DNA of 64,000 nucleotides from NCBI RefSeq assembly GCF_050624435.1, contig NW_027458578.1, positions 1 to 64,000 on the forward strand, in the 5' to 3' direction. The translations under genes and the position numbers were made by a program. This DNA comes from Tenrec ecaudatus (lineage: Eukaryota; Chordata; Mammalia; Afrosoricida; Tenrecidae). The first letter of the stretch is position 1. Each line of letters begins with the position of its first letter. Shown in pieces: positions 36,373-48,480 of this stretch. The notes under the pieces were generated by a model, which was not told the DNA's origin, ran no database searches, and worked only from the letters and a program-made list of their open reading frames with translations.

Positions 36373-37145
36373 GGCTCGGGGAGCCCTAGCCTTAGCCTAA
36401 GCCTAGGGGTGCCCTAACCTAAGCCTAGTGGAGCCCTACCCTAAGGCAAGGGGAGCCCTAGCCTTAGCCTAAGCCTAGGGGTGCCCTAGCCTAAGGCTAA
36501 AGGAGCTCTAGACTTAGGCTAAGCCTAGGGGTGCCCTAGCCTAAGGCTAGCGGAGCCCTAGCCTTAGCCTAAGCCTAAAAGTGCCCTAGACTAAGGCTAG
36601 GGGAGCGCTAGCCTTAGCCCAAGCCTAGGGGTGCCCTAACCTAAGGCTAGGGGAGCCCTAGCCTAAGGCTAGGGTAGCACTGGCCTAAGGCTAGGGTAGC
36701 CCTAGCCTTAGCCTAAGCCTAGGGAGGCCCTAGCCTAAGGCTAGGGGAGCCCTAACCTAAGGTTAGGGGTGACCTAGCCTTAGCCTAAGCCTAGGGGTGC
36801 CCTAGCCTAAGGCTAGGTGAGCCCTAACCTAAGGCTAGGGGTGCCCTAGCATTAGCCTAAGCCTAGTGGTGCCCTAGCCTAAGGCTAGGGGAGAACTAGC
36901 CTTAGCCTAAGCCTAGGTGTGCCCTAGCCTAAGGCTAGGGGAGCCCTAGCCTTAGGCTAGGGAAGCCCTAGCCTTAGCCTAAGCCTAGGTGTGCCCTAAC
37001 GTAAGGCTATGGAGCCCTAGCCTAAGGCTAGGGGAGCCCTAGCCTTAGCCTAAGCCTAGGGGTGACCTAGCCTAAGGCTAGGGGAGCCCTAACCTAAGGC
37101 TAGGGGTGCCCTAGCATTAGCCTAAGCCTAGTGGTGCCCTAGCCT
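36373..37145. repeat. Tail of module P (matches 4,150-4,990)
   Basis: Follows the order seen at 4,150-4,990: GGCTCGGGG, CCTACCCTAAGGCAAGGGG, GCTAAAGGAGCTCTAG, and then B and A units with a GGTG-for-GGAG exchange. A short inner doubling gives the tag CCTAGCATTAGCC twice (near 36,845 and 37,109). The block ends at a sharp jump at about 37,146, where the sequence turns back to the equivalent of 1,770. Confidence 0.75.
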
Positions 37146-40100
37146 AAGGCTAGGGTAGCGCTAGCCTTAGCCCAGCCTAGGGGTGCCCTAACCTAAGGCT
37201 AGGGGAGCCCTAGCCTAAGGTTAGGGTAGCCCTGGCCTAAGGCTAGGGGAGCCCTAGCCTTAGCCTAATCCTAGGGGTGCCCTAGCCTAAGGCTACGGGA
37301 GCCCTAACCTAAGGCTAGGGGAGCCCTAGCCTTAGCCTAAGCCTAGGGGAGCCCTAGCCTAAGGCTAGGGGAGCCCTAGCCTTAGCCTAACCCTAGGGGT
37401 GCCCTAGCCTATGGCTAGGGAGCCCTAACCTAAGGCTAGGTGAGCCTTAGCCTTAGCCTAAGCCTAGGGGTGCCCTAGCCTAAGGTTAGAGGAGCCCTAG
37501 CCTTAGCCTAAGCCTAAAAGTGCCCTAGCCTAAGGCTAGGGGAGTGCTAGCTTTAGCCTAAGCCTAGTGGTGCCCTAACTTAAGGCTAGGGGAGCCCAAG
37601 CCTAAGGCTAGGGGAGCCCTAGCCTAAGCCTAGGGGTGCCCTTACCTAACGCTAAGGGAGCCCTAGCCTTAGCCTAAGCCTAGTGGTGCCCTAGCATAAG
37701 GCTAGGGGAGCATTAACGTAAGGCTTGGGGAGCCCTAGCCTCAGCCTAAGCCTAGGGGAGCCCTAGCCTAAGGTTAGGGGAACACTAGCCTAAACCTAGG
37801 GGAGCCATAGCATAAGGTTCGGGGAGCCCTAGCCTAAGGCTCGGGGAGCCCTACCCTTAGCCTAAGCCTAGGGGTGCCCTAGCCTAAGGCTAGGGGAGCA
37901 CTAGCGTAAGGCTAGGGGAGCCCTAGCATTAGCCTAAGCCTAGGGGTGCCCTAGCCTAAGGTTAGGGGAACACTAGCCTAAAGCTAGGGGAGCCATAGCC
38001 TAAGGTTCGGGGAGCCCTAGCCTAAGTCTCGGGGAGCCCTAGCCTAAGCCTAGGGGTGCCCTTACCTAGCTCTAGGGGAGCGCTAGCCTAAGCCTAGGAG
38101 TGCCCTAGGCTAAGGCTAGGGGAGACCTAGTTAAGGCTAGGGGAGCCCTAGCCTAAGGCTAGGGGAATCCTAGATTTAGCCTAAGCCTAAGGGTGCCCTA
38201 GCCTAAGCTAATGGAGCCCTAACCTAAGGGTAGGGGAGCCCTAGCCTTAGCCTAAGCCTAGGGGTTCCCTAGCATAAGGCTAGGGGAGGCCTAGCCTAAG
38301 GCTAGGGGAGCCCTAGCCTTAGCCTAAGGCTAGGAGTGCCCTAGCCTAAGGCTAGGGAGCCCTAACCTAAGGCTAGGGGAGCCTTAGCCTTAGCCTAAGC
38401 CTAGGGGTGCCCTAGCCTAAGGTAGTGGAGCACTAGGCTACGGCTAGTGGAGCCCTATACTTAGCCTAAGCCTAGGGGTGCCATAGCCTAAGGCTAGGGG
38501 AGCCCTAGCCTTAGCCTAAGCCTAAAAGTGCCCTAGCCTAAGGCTAGGGGAGCCCTAGCCTAAGGCTAGGTGTGCCCTAGCCTAAAGTTAGGGGACCACT
38601 AGCATAAGACTAGAGGAGCCCTAGCCTAGGGCAAGGGGAGTCCTATACTTAGCCTAAGCCTAGGGGTGCCCTAGACTAAGGCTAGGGGAGCCCTAACCTA
38701 AGGCTAGGGGAGCCCTAGCCTAAGCCTATGCCTAAAAGTGCCCTAACTTAACGCTAGGGGAGCCCTAGCCTAAAGCTAGGGGAGCCCTAGCCTAAGGCTA
38801 GGGGAGCCCTAGCCTTAGCCTAAACCTAGGGGTGCTCTAGCCTAAGGCTAGGGGAGCCCTAACCTAAGGCTAGGGAGCCCTAACCTTAGCCTAAGCCTAG
38901 GGGAGCCCTAGCCTAAGCCTAAGCCTAAAGGTGCCCTACCATAAGGCTAGAGGAGCGCTAGCCTTAGCCGAAGCCTAGGGGTGGCCTAACCTAAGGATAG
39001 GGGAGACCTAGCCTAAGGCTAGGGGAGCCCTAGCCTTAGCCTAAGCCTAGGTGTGCCCTAACGTAAGGCTATGGAGCCCTTGCCTAAGGCTAGGGGATCC
39101 CTAACCTAAGGCTAGGGAGCCCTAACCTTAGCCTAAGCCTACGGGTGCCCTAGCCTAAGGCTAGGGGAGCCGTAACCTAAGGCTACGGGTGCCCTAGCCT
39201 TAGCCTAAGCCTAGGGGTGCCCTAGCCTAAGGCTAGGGGAGCCCTAGCCTAAGCCTAAGCCTAAAGGTGCCCTAGCCTAAGGCTAGGGGAGCCCTAGCCT
39301 AAGGCTAGGGGAGCTCTAGCCTAAGGCTAGGGGAGCCCTAGCCTTAGCCTAAGCCTAGGTGTGCCCTAACGTAAGGCTATGGAGCCCTAGCCTAAGGCTA
39401 GGCGAGAACTAGCCTTAGCCTAAGCCTAGGTGTGCCCTAGCCTAAGGCTAGGGGAGCCCTAGCCTAAGGCTAGGGGAGCGCTAGCCTAAGCCTAGGGGAG
39501 CACTAGCCTAAGCCTAGGGGAGCCCTAGCCTTAGCCTAAGCCTATGGGTGCCCTAGCCTAAGGTTAGGGGAACACTAGCCTAAGGCTAAGGGAGCCATAT
39601 CCTAAGGTTCAGAGAGCCCTAGCCTAAGGCTCGGGGAGCCCTAGCCTTAGCCTAAGCCTAGGGGTGCCCTAACCTAAGCCTAGGGGAGCCCTACCCTAAG
39701 GCAAGGGGAGCCCTAGCCTTAGCCTAAGCCTAGGGGTGCCCTAGCCTAAGGCTAAAGGAGCTCTAGACTTAGCCTAAGCCTAAAAGTGCCCTAGCCTAAG
39801 GCTAGGGGAGCGCTAGCCTTAGCCCAAGCCTAGGGGTGCCCTAACCTAAGGCTAGGGGAGCCCTAGCCTAAGGCTAGGGTAGCACTGGCCTAAGGCTAGG
39901 GTAGCCCTAGCCTTAGCCTAAGCCTAGGGAGGCCCTAGCCTAAGGCTAGGGGAGCCCTAACCTAAGGTTAGGGGTGACCTAGCCTTAGCCTAAGCCTAGG
40001 GGTGCCCTAGCCTAAGGCTAGGGGAGCCCTAACCTAAGGCTAGGGGTGCCCTAGCATTAGCCTAAGCCTAGTGGTGCCCTAGCCTAAGGCTAGGGGAGAA

Positions 40101-40440
40101 CTAGCCTTAGCCTAAGCCTAGGTGTGCCCTAGCCTAAGGCTAGGGGAACCCTAGCCTAAGGCTAGGGAAGCCCTAGCCTTAGCCTAAGCCTAGGTGTGCC
40201 CTAACGTAAGGCTATGGAGCCCTAGCCTAAGGCTAGGGGAGCCCTAGCCTTAGCCTAAGCCTAGGGGTGACCTAGCCTAAGGCTAGGGGAGCCCTAACCT
40301 AAGGCTAGGGGTGCCCTAGCATTAGCCTAAGCCTAGTGGTGCCCTAGCCTAAGGCTAGGGGAGAACTAGCCTTAGCCTAAGCCTAGGTGTGCCCTAGCCT
40401 AAGGCTAGGGGAGCCCTATCCTAAGGCTAGGGAAGCCCTA
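37146..40440. repeat. Module P, copy 4 (about 3.28 kb)
   Basis: The TTAAGG tag at 38,131 is 3,277 bp after that of copy 3. Most variants match copies 2 and 3: GCTAAGGGAGCC near 37,650, and CTCAGCC near 37,740 where copy 1 has CTTAGCC. Its left end instead carries GGGTAGCGC plus the shortened CCCAGCCTAG, as in copy 1 at 1,801 and unlike copies 2 and 3. A private variant is GGTTAGAGG near 37,486. The copy is therefore patchwork. Confidence 0.82.
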
Positions 40441-41170
40441 GCCTAAGGCTAGGGGAGCCCTAGCTTTAGCCTAAGCCTAGGGGAGCCCTAGCCAAAGGCT
40501 AGGGGAGCTCTAGCCTTAGCCTAAGCCTAGGGTTGCCCTAGCCTAAGGCTAAAGGAGCCCTAGACTTAGGCTAAGCCTAGGGGTGCCCTAGCCTAAGGCT
40601 AGCGGAGCCCTAGCCTTAGCCTAAGCCTAAAAGTGCCCTAGCCTAAGGCTAGGGGAGCGCTAGCTTTAGCCTAAGCCTAGGGGTGCCCTAACCTAAGGCT
40701 AGGGAAGCCCAAGCCTTAGCCTAAGCCTAGTGGTGCCCTAGTCTAAGGCTAGGGGAGCACTAGCGTAAGGCTTGGGGAGCCTACCCTTAGCCTAATCCTA
40801 GGGGAGCCCTATCCCAAGGCTAGGGGAGCCCTAGCCTAAGGCTAGGGGAGCCCTAGCCTTAGCCTAAGCCTATGGGTGCCCTAGCCTAAGGCTAGGGGAG
40901 CACTAGCGTAAGGCTAGGGGAGCCCTAGCCTTAGCCTAAGCCTAGGGGTGCCTTAGCCTAAGGTTAGGGGAACACTAACCTAAAGCTAGGGGAGCCATAG
41001 CCTAAGGTTCGGGGAGCCCTAGCCTAAGGCTCGGGAAGCCCTAGCCTAAGCCTAGGGGTGCCCTTACCTAGCTCTAGAGGAGCGCTAGCCTAAGCCTAGG
41101 AGTGCCCTAGCCTAAGCTAATGGAGCCCAAACCTAAGGCTAGGGGAGCCCTAGCCTTAGCCTAAGCCTAG
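40441..41170. repeat. Start of module Q, copy at 40.4 kb
   Basis: Matches 5,030-5,790 in order of variants: CCTAGCCAAAGG, GGGTTGCCC, AAAGGAGCCCTAGACTTAGG, CCTAGTCTAAGG and CCTATCCCAAGG. One private change is GGGGAGCCTACCC near 40,777, where one C of CCC is missing. It leads directly into the 697-bp duplication. Confidence 0.75.
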
Positions 41171-41867
41171 GGGTTTCCTAGCATAATGCTAGGGGAGCCC
41201 TAGCCTAAGGCTAGGGGAGTCCTAGCCTTAGCCTAAGCCTAGGGGTGCCCTAGCCTAAGGCTAGGGGAGCCCTAACCTAAGGCTAGGGAGCCATAGCCTT
41301 AGCCTAAGCCTAGGGGAGCCCTAGACTTAGCCTAAGACTAAAGGTCCCCTAGCATAAGGCTAGGGGAGCGCTAGCCTTAGCCTAAGCCTAGGGGTGCCCT
41401 ATCCTAAGGTTAGGGGAGCCCTACCCTAAAGCTAGGGGAGCCATAGCCTAAGGCTAGGGTAGCCCTTGCCTTAACCTAAGCCTTGGGGTGCCCTAGCCTA
41501 AGGCTAGGGGAGCTTTCGCCTAAGGCTTAGGGAGCCCTAGCCTAAAGCTAGGGGAGCCCTAGCCTTAGCCTAAGCCTAGGGGTGCCCTAGCCTAAGGCTA
41601 GGGGAGCACTAGCCTAAGGCTAGGGGAGCACTAGCCTAAGGCTAGGGGAGCCCTATCCTTAGCCTAAGCCTAGGGGTGCCCTAGCCTAAGGCTAGGGGAG
41701 CCCTAGCCTAAGTCTCAGGGAGCCCTAGCCTTAGCCTAAGCGTAGGGGTGCCCTAGCCTAAGGCTAGGGGATCCCTAGCCTAAGTCTCAGGGAGCCCTAG
41801 CCTTAGCCTAAGCCTAGGGGAGCCCTAGCCTAAGGCTAGGTGAGCCGTAGCCTTAGCCTAAGCCTAG
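41171..41867. repeat. 697-bp tandem duplication, unit 1
   Basis: The tag GGGTTTCCTAGCATAATG begins at 41,171 and 41,868, and AGCTTTCGCC at 41,511 and 42,208. Both pairs are 697 bp apart. The unit is a segment of module Q that runs from the GGGTTTCC variant to the GGTGAGCCGTAGCC variant. AGCTTTCGCC is private to this pair; module Q elsewhere has GCCCTCGCC or GCCCTAACC. The duplication is therefore younger than the Q copies. Confidence 0.92.
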
Positions 41868-42564
41868 GGGTTTCCTAGCATAATGCTAGGGGAGCCCTAG
41901 CCTAAGGCTAGGGGAGTCCTAGCCTTAGCCTAAGCCTAGGGGTGCCCTAGCCTAAGGCTAGGGGAGCCCTAACCTAAGGCTAGGGAGCCATAGCCTTAGC
42001 CTAAGCCTAGGGGAGCCCTAGACTTAGCCTAAGACTAAAGGTCCCCTAGCATAAGGCTAGGGGAGCGCTAGCCTTAGCCTAAGCCTAGGGGTGCCCTATC
42101 CTAAGGTTAGGGGAGCCCTACCCTAAAGCTAGGGGAGCCATAACCTAAGGCTAGGGTAGCCCTTGCCTTAACCTAAGCCTTGGGGTGCCCTAGCCTAAGG
42201 CTAGGGGAGCTTTCGCCTAAGGCTTAGGGAGCCCTAGCCTAAAGCTAGGGGAGCCCTAGCCTTAGCCTAAGCCTAGGGGTGCCCTAGCCTAAGGCTAGGG
42301 GAGCACTAGCCTAAGGCTAGGGGAGCACTAGCCTAAGGCTAGGGGAGCCCTATCCTTAGCCTAAGCCTAGGGGTGCCCTAGCCTAAGGCTAGGGGAGCCC
42401 TAGCCTAAGTCTCAGGGAGCCCTAGCCTTAGCCTAAGCGTAGGGGTGCCCTAGCCTAAGGCTAGGGGATCCCTAGCCTAAGTCTCAGGGAGCCCTAGCCT
42501 TAGCCTAAGCCTAGGGGATCCCTAGCCTAAGGCTAGGTGAGCCGTAGCCTTAGCCTAAGCCTAG
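41868..42564. repeat. 697-bp tandem duplication, unit 2
   Basis: Follows unit 1 with very few changes: GCCATAACC near 42,138 for GCCATAGCC, and GGGGATCCC near 42,513 for GGGGAGCCC. After about 42,564 the normal continuation of module Q resumes (GGTGCCCTAGCCTAAGGCTTGGG), which identifies it as the second copy of a simple tandem duplication. Confidence 0.9.
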
Positions 42565-44180
42565 GGGTGCCCTAGCCTAAGGCTTGGGAGCCCTAACCTA
42601 AGGCTACTGGTGGCCTAGCCTTAGCCTAAGCCTAGGGGTGCCCTAGCCTAAGGCTAGGGGAGCCCTAACCTAAGTCTAGGGGTGCGCTAGCCTTAGCCTA
42701 AGGCTAGGGGTGCCCTAGGCTAAAGCAAAGGGAGCACTAGCCTAAGGTTAGGGGAGCCCTAACCTTAGCCTAGGCCTAGGGGAGCCCTAGCCTAAGGCTT
42801 GGGGAGTGCTAGCCTAAGCCTAAGCCTAGGGGAGCCCAAGCCTAAGGCCAGGGGAGCCCTAGCCTAAGCCTAAGCCTAGGGGTGCCCTAGCCTAAAGCTA
42901 GGGGAGCCCTAGCCCAAGGCTAGGGGAGGGCTAGCCTAAGCCTAGGGGTGCCCTAGCCTAAGCCTAGGGGTGCACTAGCCTAAGGCTAGGGGAGCCCTAG
43001 CCTTAGCCTAAGCCTAGGGGTGTCCTAGCCTAAGGCTAGGGGAGCACTAGCCTAAGGCTAGGGGAGCGCTAGCCTAAGCCTAGGGGTGCCCTAGCCTAAG
43101 CCTAGGGGTGTCCTAGCCTAAGGCTAGGGGAGCACTAGCCTAAGCCTAGGGGAGCCCTAGCCTTAGCCTAAGCCTAGGGGTGTCCTAGCCTAATGCTAGG
43201 GGAGCACTAGCCTTAGCCTAGGGGAGCCCTAGCCTTAGCCTAAGCCTATGGGTGCCCTAGCCTAATGTTAGGGGAACACTAGCCTAAGGCTAGGGGAGCC
43301 ATATCCTAAGGTTCGGAGAGCCCTAGCCTAAGGCTCGGGGAGCCCTAGCCTTAGCCTAAGCCTAGGGGTGCCCTAACCTAAGCCTAGGGGAGCCCTTCCC
43401 TAAGGCAAGGGGAGCCCTAGCCTTAGCCTAAGCCTAGGGGTGCCCTAGCCTAAGGCTAAAGGAGCCCTAGACATAGGCTAAGCCTAGGGGTGCCCTAGCC
43501 TAAGGCAAGCGGAGCCCTAGCCTTAGCCTAAGCCTAAAAGTGCCCTAGCCTAAGGCTAGGGGAGCGCTAGCCTTAGCCCAAGCCTAGGGGTGCCCTAACC
43601 TAAGGCTAGGGGAGCCCTAGCCTAAGGCTAGGGTAGCCCTGGCCTAAGGCTAGGGGAGCCCTAGCCTTAGCCTAAGCCTAGGGAGGCCCTAGCCTAAGGC
43701 TAGGGGAGCCCTAACCTAAGGCTAGGGGTGACCTAGCCTTAGCCTAAGCCTAGGGGTGACCTAGCCTAAGGCTAGGGGAGCCCTAGCCTAAGCCTAAGCC
43801 TAAAGGTGCCCTAGCATAAGGCTAGAGGAGCGCTAGCCTTAGCCGAAGACTACGGGTGCCCAAACCTAAGGCTAGGGGAGCCCTAGCCTAAGGCTAGGGG
43901 AGCCCTAGCCTTAACCTAAGCCTAGGTGTGCCCTAACGTAAGGCTATGGCGCCCTAGCCTAAAGCTAGGGAGCCCTAGCCTTAGCCTAAGCCTAGGGGTG
44001 ACCTAGCCTAAGGCTAGGGGAGCCCTAACCTAAGGCTAGGGGTGCCCTAGCCTTAGCCTAAGCCTAGGGGTGCCCTAGCCTAAGGCTAGGGGAGAACTAG
44101 CCTTAGTCTAAGCCTAGGGGTGCCCTAGCCTAAGGCTAGGGGAGCGCTAGCTTTAGCCTAAGCCTAGGGGTGCCCTAACC
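42565..44180. repeat. Module Q end joined to module P tail
   Basis: From 42,565 to about 43,230 the order follows 6,500-7,200, with hybrid 22-mers (A front, B back). From about 43,240 it follows the P tail near 4,120: GCCATATCCTAAGG, CCCTAAGGCAAGGGG, GCCGAAGACTACGGG for GCCGAAGCCTAGGGG, and GGCTATGGCGCCC. It is another chimaeric join of the two modules. No non-satellite sequence is present. Confidence 0.7.
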
Positions 44181-46330
44181 TAAGGCTAGGGGAGCCCAAG
44201 CCTTAGCCTAAGCCTAGTGGTGCCCTAGTCTAAGGCTAGGGGAGCACTAGCGTAAGGCTAGGGGAGCCCTACCCTTAGCCTAAGCCTAGGGGAGCCCTAG
44301 CCCAAGGCAAGGGGAGCCCTAGCCTAAGGCTAGGGGAGCCCTATCCTTAGCCTAAGCCTAGGGGTGCCCTAGCCTAAGGCTAGGGGAACACTAGCGTAAG
44401 GCTACGGGAGCCCTAGCCTTAGCCTAAGCCTAGGGGTGCCCTAGCCTAAGGTTAGGGGAACACTAGCCTAAAGCTAGGGGAGCCATAGCCTAAGGTTCGG
44501 GGAGCCCTAGCCTAAGGCTCGGGAAGCCCTAGCCTAAGCCTAGGGGTGCCCTTACCTAGCTCTAGAGGAGCGCTAGCCCAAGCCTAGGAGTGCCCTAGCC
44601 TAAGCTAATGGAGCCCAAACCTAAGGCTAGGGGAGCCCTAGCCTTAGCCTAAACCTAGGGGTTTCCTAGCATAATGCTAGGGGAGCCCTAGCCTAAGGCT
44701 AGGGGAGTCCTAGCCTTAGCCTAAGCGTAGGGGTGCCCTAGCCTAAGGCTAGGGGAGCCCTAACCTAAGGCTAGGGAGCCGTAGCCTTAGCCTAAGCCTA
44801 GGGGAGACCTAGATTTAGCATAAGACTAAAGGTGCCCTAGCATAAGGCTAGGGGAGCGCTAGCCTTAGCCTAAGCCTAGGGGTGCCCTATCCTAAGGTTA
44901 GGGGAGCCATACCCTAAGGCTAGGGGAGCCATAGCCTAAGGCTAGGGGAGCCCTTGCCTTAACCTAAGCTTAGGGTTGCCCTAGCCTAAGGCTAGGGTAG
45001 CCCTAACCTAAGGCTTTGGGAGCCCTAGCCTAAGGCTAGGGGAGCCCTAGCCTTAGCCTAAGCCTAGGGGTGCCCTAGCCTAAGGCTAGGGGAGCACTAG
45101 CCTAAGGCTAGGGGAGCACTAGCCTAAGGCTAGGGGAGCCCTATCCTTAGCCTAAGCCTAGGGGTGCCGTAGCCTAAGCCTAGGGGAGCCCTAGCCTAAG
45201 TCTCAGGGAGCCCTAGCCTTAGCCTAAGCCTAGGGGTGCCCTAGCCTAAGGCTAGGGGAGCCCTAGCCTAAGTCTCAGGGAGCCCTAGCCTTAGCCTAAG
45301 CCTAGGGGAGCCTTAGCGTAAGGCTAGGTGAGCCGTAGCCTTAGCCTAAGCCTAGGGGTGCCCTAGGCTAAGGCTAGGGGAGCCGTAACCTAAGGCTACG
45401 GGTGCCCTAGCCTTAGCCTAAGCCTAGGTGTGCCCTAGCCTAAGGCTAGGGGAGCCCTAGCCTTAGCCTAAGCATAGGGGTGCCCTAGCCTAAGGCTATG
45501 GGAGCCCTAACCTAAGTCTAGGGGTGCGCTAGCCTTAGCCTAAGCCTAGGGGTGTCCTAGGCTAAAGCAAAGGGAGCACTAGCCTAAGGCTAGGGGAGCC
45601 CTAACCTTAGCCTAAGCCTAGGGGAGCCCTAGCCTAAGGCTTGGGGAGTCCTAGCCTAAGCCTAAGCCTAGGGGAGCCCTAGCCTAAGGCTAGGGGAGCC
45701 CTAGCCTAAGCCTAAGCATAGGGGTGCCCTAGCCTAAAGCTAGGGGAGCCCTAGCCCAAGGCTAGGGGAGCCCTAGCCTAAGGCTAGGGGAGCCCTAGCC
45801 TTAGCCTAAGCCTAGGGGTGCCCTAGCCTAAGGCTAGGGGAGCACTAGCCTAAGGCTAGTGGAGCCCTAGCCTTAGCCTAAGCCTAAAGGTGCCCTAGCC
45901 TAAGGCCAGGGGAACACTAGCCTAAGGCTCGGGGAGCCATAGCCTATGTTTCGGGGAGCCCTAGCCTAAGGCTCGGGGAGCCCTAGCCTAAGCCTACGGG
46001 TGCCCTTACCTAACGCTAGGGGAGCGCTAGCCTAAGCCTAGGAGTGCCCTTGCCTAAGGCTAGGGGAGCCCTAGCTTAAGTCTAGCGGTACCCTAGCCAA
46101 AGCCTTGGGGTGCCCAAGCGTAAGGCTAGGGGAGCCCTAGCCTTAGCCTAAGTCTAGGGGTGCCCTAGCCTAAGGCTAGGGGATCCCTAGCCTAAGGCTT
46201 GGGGAGCCCTAGCCTAAGGCTAGGTGTGCCCTAGCCTAAGGTTAGGGGAGCCCAAGCATAAGGCTAGGGGAGCCCTAGCCTAAGTCTAGGGGAGTCCTAG
46301 ACTTAGCGTAAGCCTAGGGGTGCCCTAGCC
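44181..46330. repeat. 2,150-bp HOR, unit 1 (C plus A blocks)
   Basis: This is the same C-then-A order as 7,410-9,667. The tag CCCAAGGCAA starts at 44,301 and 46,451, and CCTAAGGTTAGGGGAGCCAT at 44,891 and 47,041, both 2,150 bp apart. Unlike the C blocks in the 7-28 kb region, it reads CCCAAGGCAAGGGG instead of CCCAAGGAAAGGGG. It therefore represents a separate lineage of the C-A block. Confidence 0.9.
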
Positions 46331-48480
46331 TAAGGCTAGGGGAGCCCAAGCCTTAGCCTAAGCCTAGTGGTGCCCTAGTCTAAGGCTAGGGGAGCACTAG
46401 CGTAAGGCTAGGGGAGCCCTACCCTTAGCCTAAGCCTAGGGGAGCCCTAGCCCAAGGCAAGGGGAGCCCTAGCCTAAGGCTAGGGGAGCCCTATCCTTAG
46501 CCTAAGCCTAGGGGTGCCCTAGCCTAAGGCTAGGGGAACACTAGCGTAAGGCTAGGGGAGCCCTAGCCTTAGCCTAAGCCTAGGGGTGCCCTAGCCTAAG
46601 GTTAGGGGAACACTAGCCTAAAGCTAGGGGAGCCATAGCCTAAGGTTCGGGGAGCCCTAGCCTAAGGCTCGGGAAGCCCTAGCCTAAGCCTAGGGGTGCC
46701 CTTACCTAGCTCTAGAGGAGCGCTAGCTCAAGCCTAGGAGTGCCCTAGCCTAAGCTAATGGAGCCCAAACCTAAGGCTAGGGGAGCCCTAGCCTTAGCCT
46801 AAACCTAGGGGTTTCCTAGCATAATGCTAGGGGAGCCCTAGCCTAAGGCTAGGGGAGTCCTAGCCTTAGCCTAAGCGTAGGGGTGCCCTAGCCTAAGGCT
46901 AGGGGAGCCCTAACCTAAGGCTAGGGAGCCGTAGCCTTAGCCTAAGCCTAGGGGAGACCTAGATTTAGCATAAGACTAAAGGTGCCCTAGCATAAGGCTA
47001 GGGGAGCGCTAGCCTTAGCCTAAGCCTAGGGGTGCCCTATCCTAAGGTTAGGGGAGCCATACCCTAAGGCTAGGGGAGCCATAGCCTAAGGCTAGGGGAG
47101 CCCTTGCCTTAACCTAAGCCTAGGGTTGCCCTAGCCTAAGGCTAGGGGAGCCCTAACCTAAGGCTTTGGGAGCCCTAGCCTAAGGCTAGGGGAGCCCTAG
47201 CCTTAGCCTAAGCCTAGGGGTGCCCTAGCCTAAGGCTAGGGGAGCACTAGCCTAAGGCTAGGGGAGCACTAGCCTAAGGCTAGGGGAGCCCTATCCTTAG
47301 CCTAAGCCTAGGGGTGCCGTAGCCTAAGGCTAGGGGAGCCCTAGCCTAAGTCTCAGGGAGCCCTAGCCTTAGCCTAAGCCTAGGGGTGCCCTAGCCTAAG
47401 GCTAGGGGAGCCCTAGCCTAAGTCTCAGGGAGCCCTAGCCTTAGCCTAAGCCTAGGGGAGCCTTAGCGTAAGGCTAGGTGAGCCGTAGCCATAGCCTAAG
47501 CCTAGGGGTGCCCTAGGCTAAGGCTAGGGGAGCCGTAACCTAAGGCTACGGGTGCCCTAGCCTTAGCCTAAGCCTAGGTGTGCCCTAGCCTAAGGCTAGG
47601 GGAGCCCTAGCCTTAGCCTAAGCATAGGGGTGCCCTAGCCTAAGGCTATGGGAGCCCTAACCTAAGTCTAGGGGTGCGCTAGCCTTGGCCTAAGCCTAGG
47701 GGTGTCCTAGGCTAAAGCAAAGGGAGCACTAGCCTAAGGCTAGGGGAGCCCTAACCTTAGCCTAAGCCTAGGGGAGCCCTAGCCTAAGGCTTGGGGAGTC
47801 CTAGCCTAAGCCTAAGCCTAGGGGAGCCCTAGCCTAAGGCTAGGGGAGCCCTAGCCTAAGCCTAAGCATAGGGGTGCCCTAGCCTAAAGCTAGGGGAGCC
47901 CTAGCCCAAGGCTAGGGGAGCCCTAGCCTAAGGCTAGGGGAGCCCTAGCCTAAGGCTAGGGGAGCCCTAGCCTTAGCCTAAGGCTAGGGGTGCCCTAGCC
48001 TAAGGCTAGGGGAGCACTAGCCTAAGGCTTGTGGAGCCCTAGCCTTAGCCTAAGCCTAAAGGTGCCCTAGCCTAAGGCCAGGGGAACACTAGCCTAAGGC
48101 TCGGGGAGCCATAGCCTATGTTTCGGGGAGCCCTAGCCTAAGGCTCGGGGAGCCCTAGCCTAAGCCTACAGGTGCCCTTACCTAACGCTAGGGGAGCGCT
48201 AGCCTAAGCCTAGGAGTGCCCTTGCCTAAGGCTAGGGGAGCCCTAGCTTAAGTCTAGTGGTACCCTAGCCAAAGCCTTGGGGTGCCCAAGCGTAAGGCTA
48301 GGGGAGCCCTAGCCTTAGCCTAAGTCTAGGGGTGCCCTAGCCTAAGGCTAGGGGAGCCCTAGCCTAAGGCTTGGGGAGCCCTAGCCTAAGGCTAGGTGTG
48401 CCCTAGCCTAAGGTTAGGGGAGCCCTAGCATAAAGCTAGGGGAGCCCTAGCCTAAGTCTAGGGGAGTCCTAGACTTAGCC
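46331..48480. repeat. 2,150-bp HOR, unit 2 with one extra 22-mer
   Basis: Tandem copy of 44,181-46,330. The offset is 2,150 as far as the run of A monomers near 47,900, then 2,172 at the tag TAAGTCTAGGGGAGTCC (46,281 and 48,453). The extra 22 bp is exactly one A monomer. Isolated changes include CTTGGCC near 47,683 and AGTGGTACCC near 48,255 for AGCGGTACCC. The copy fades out near 48,480. Confidence 0.9.
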
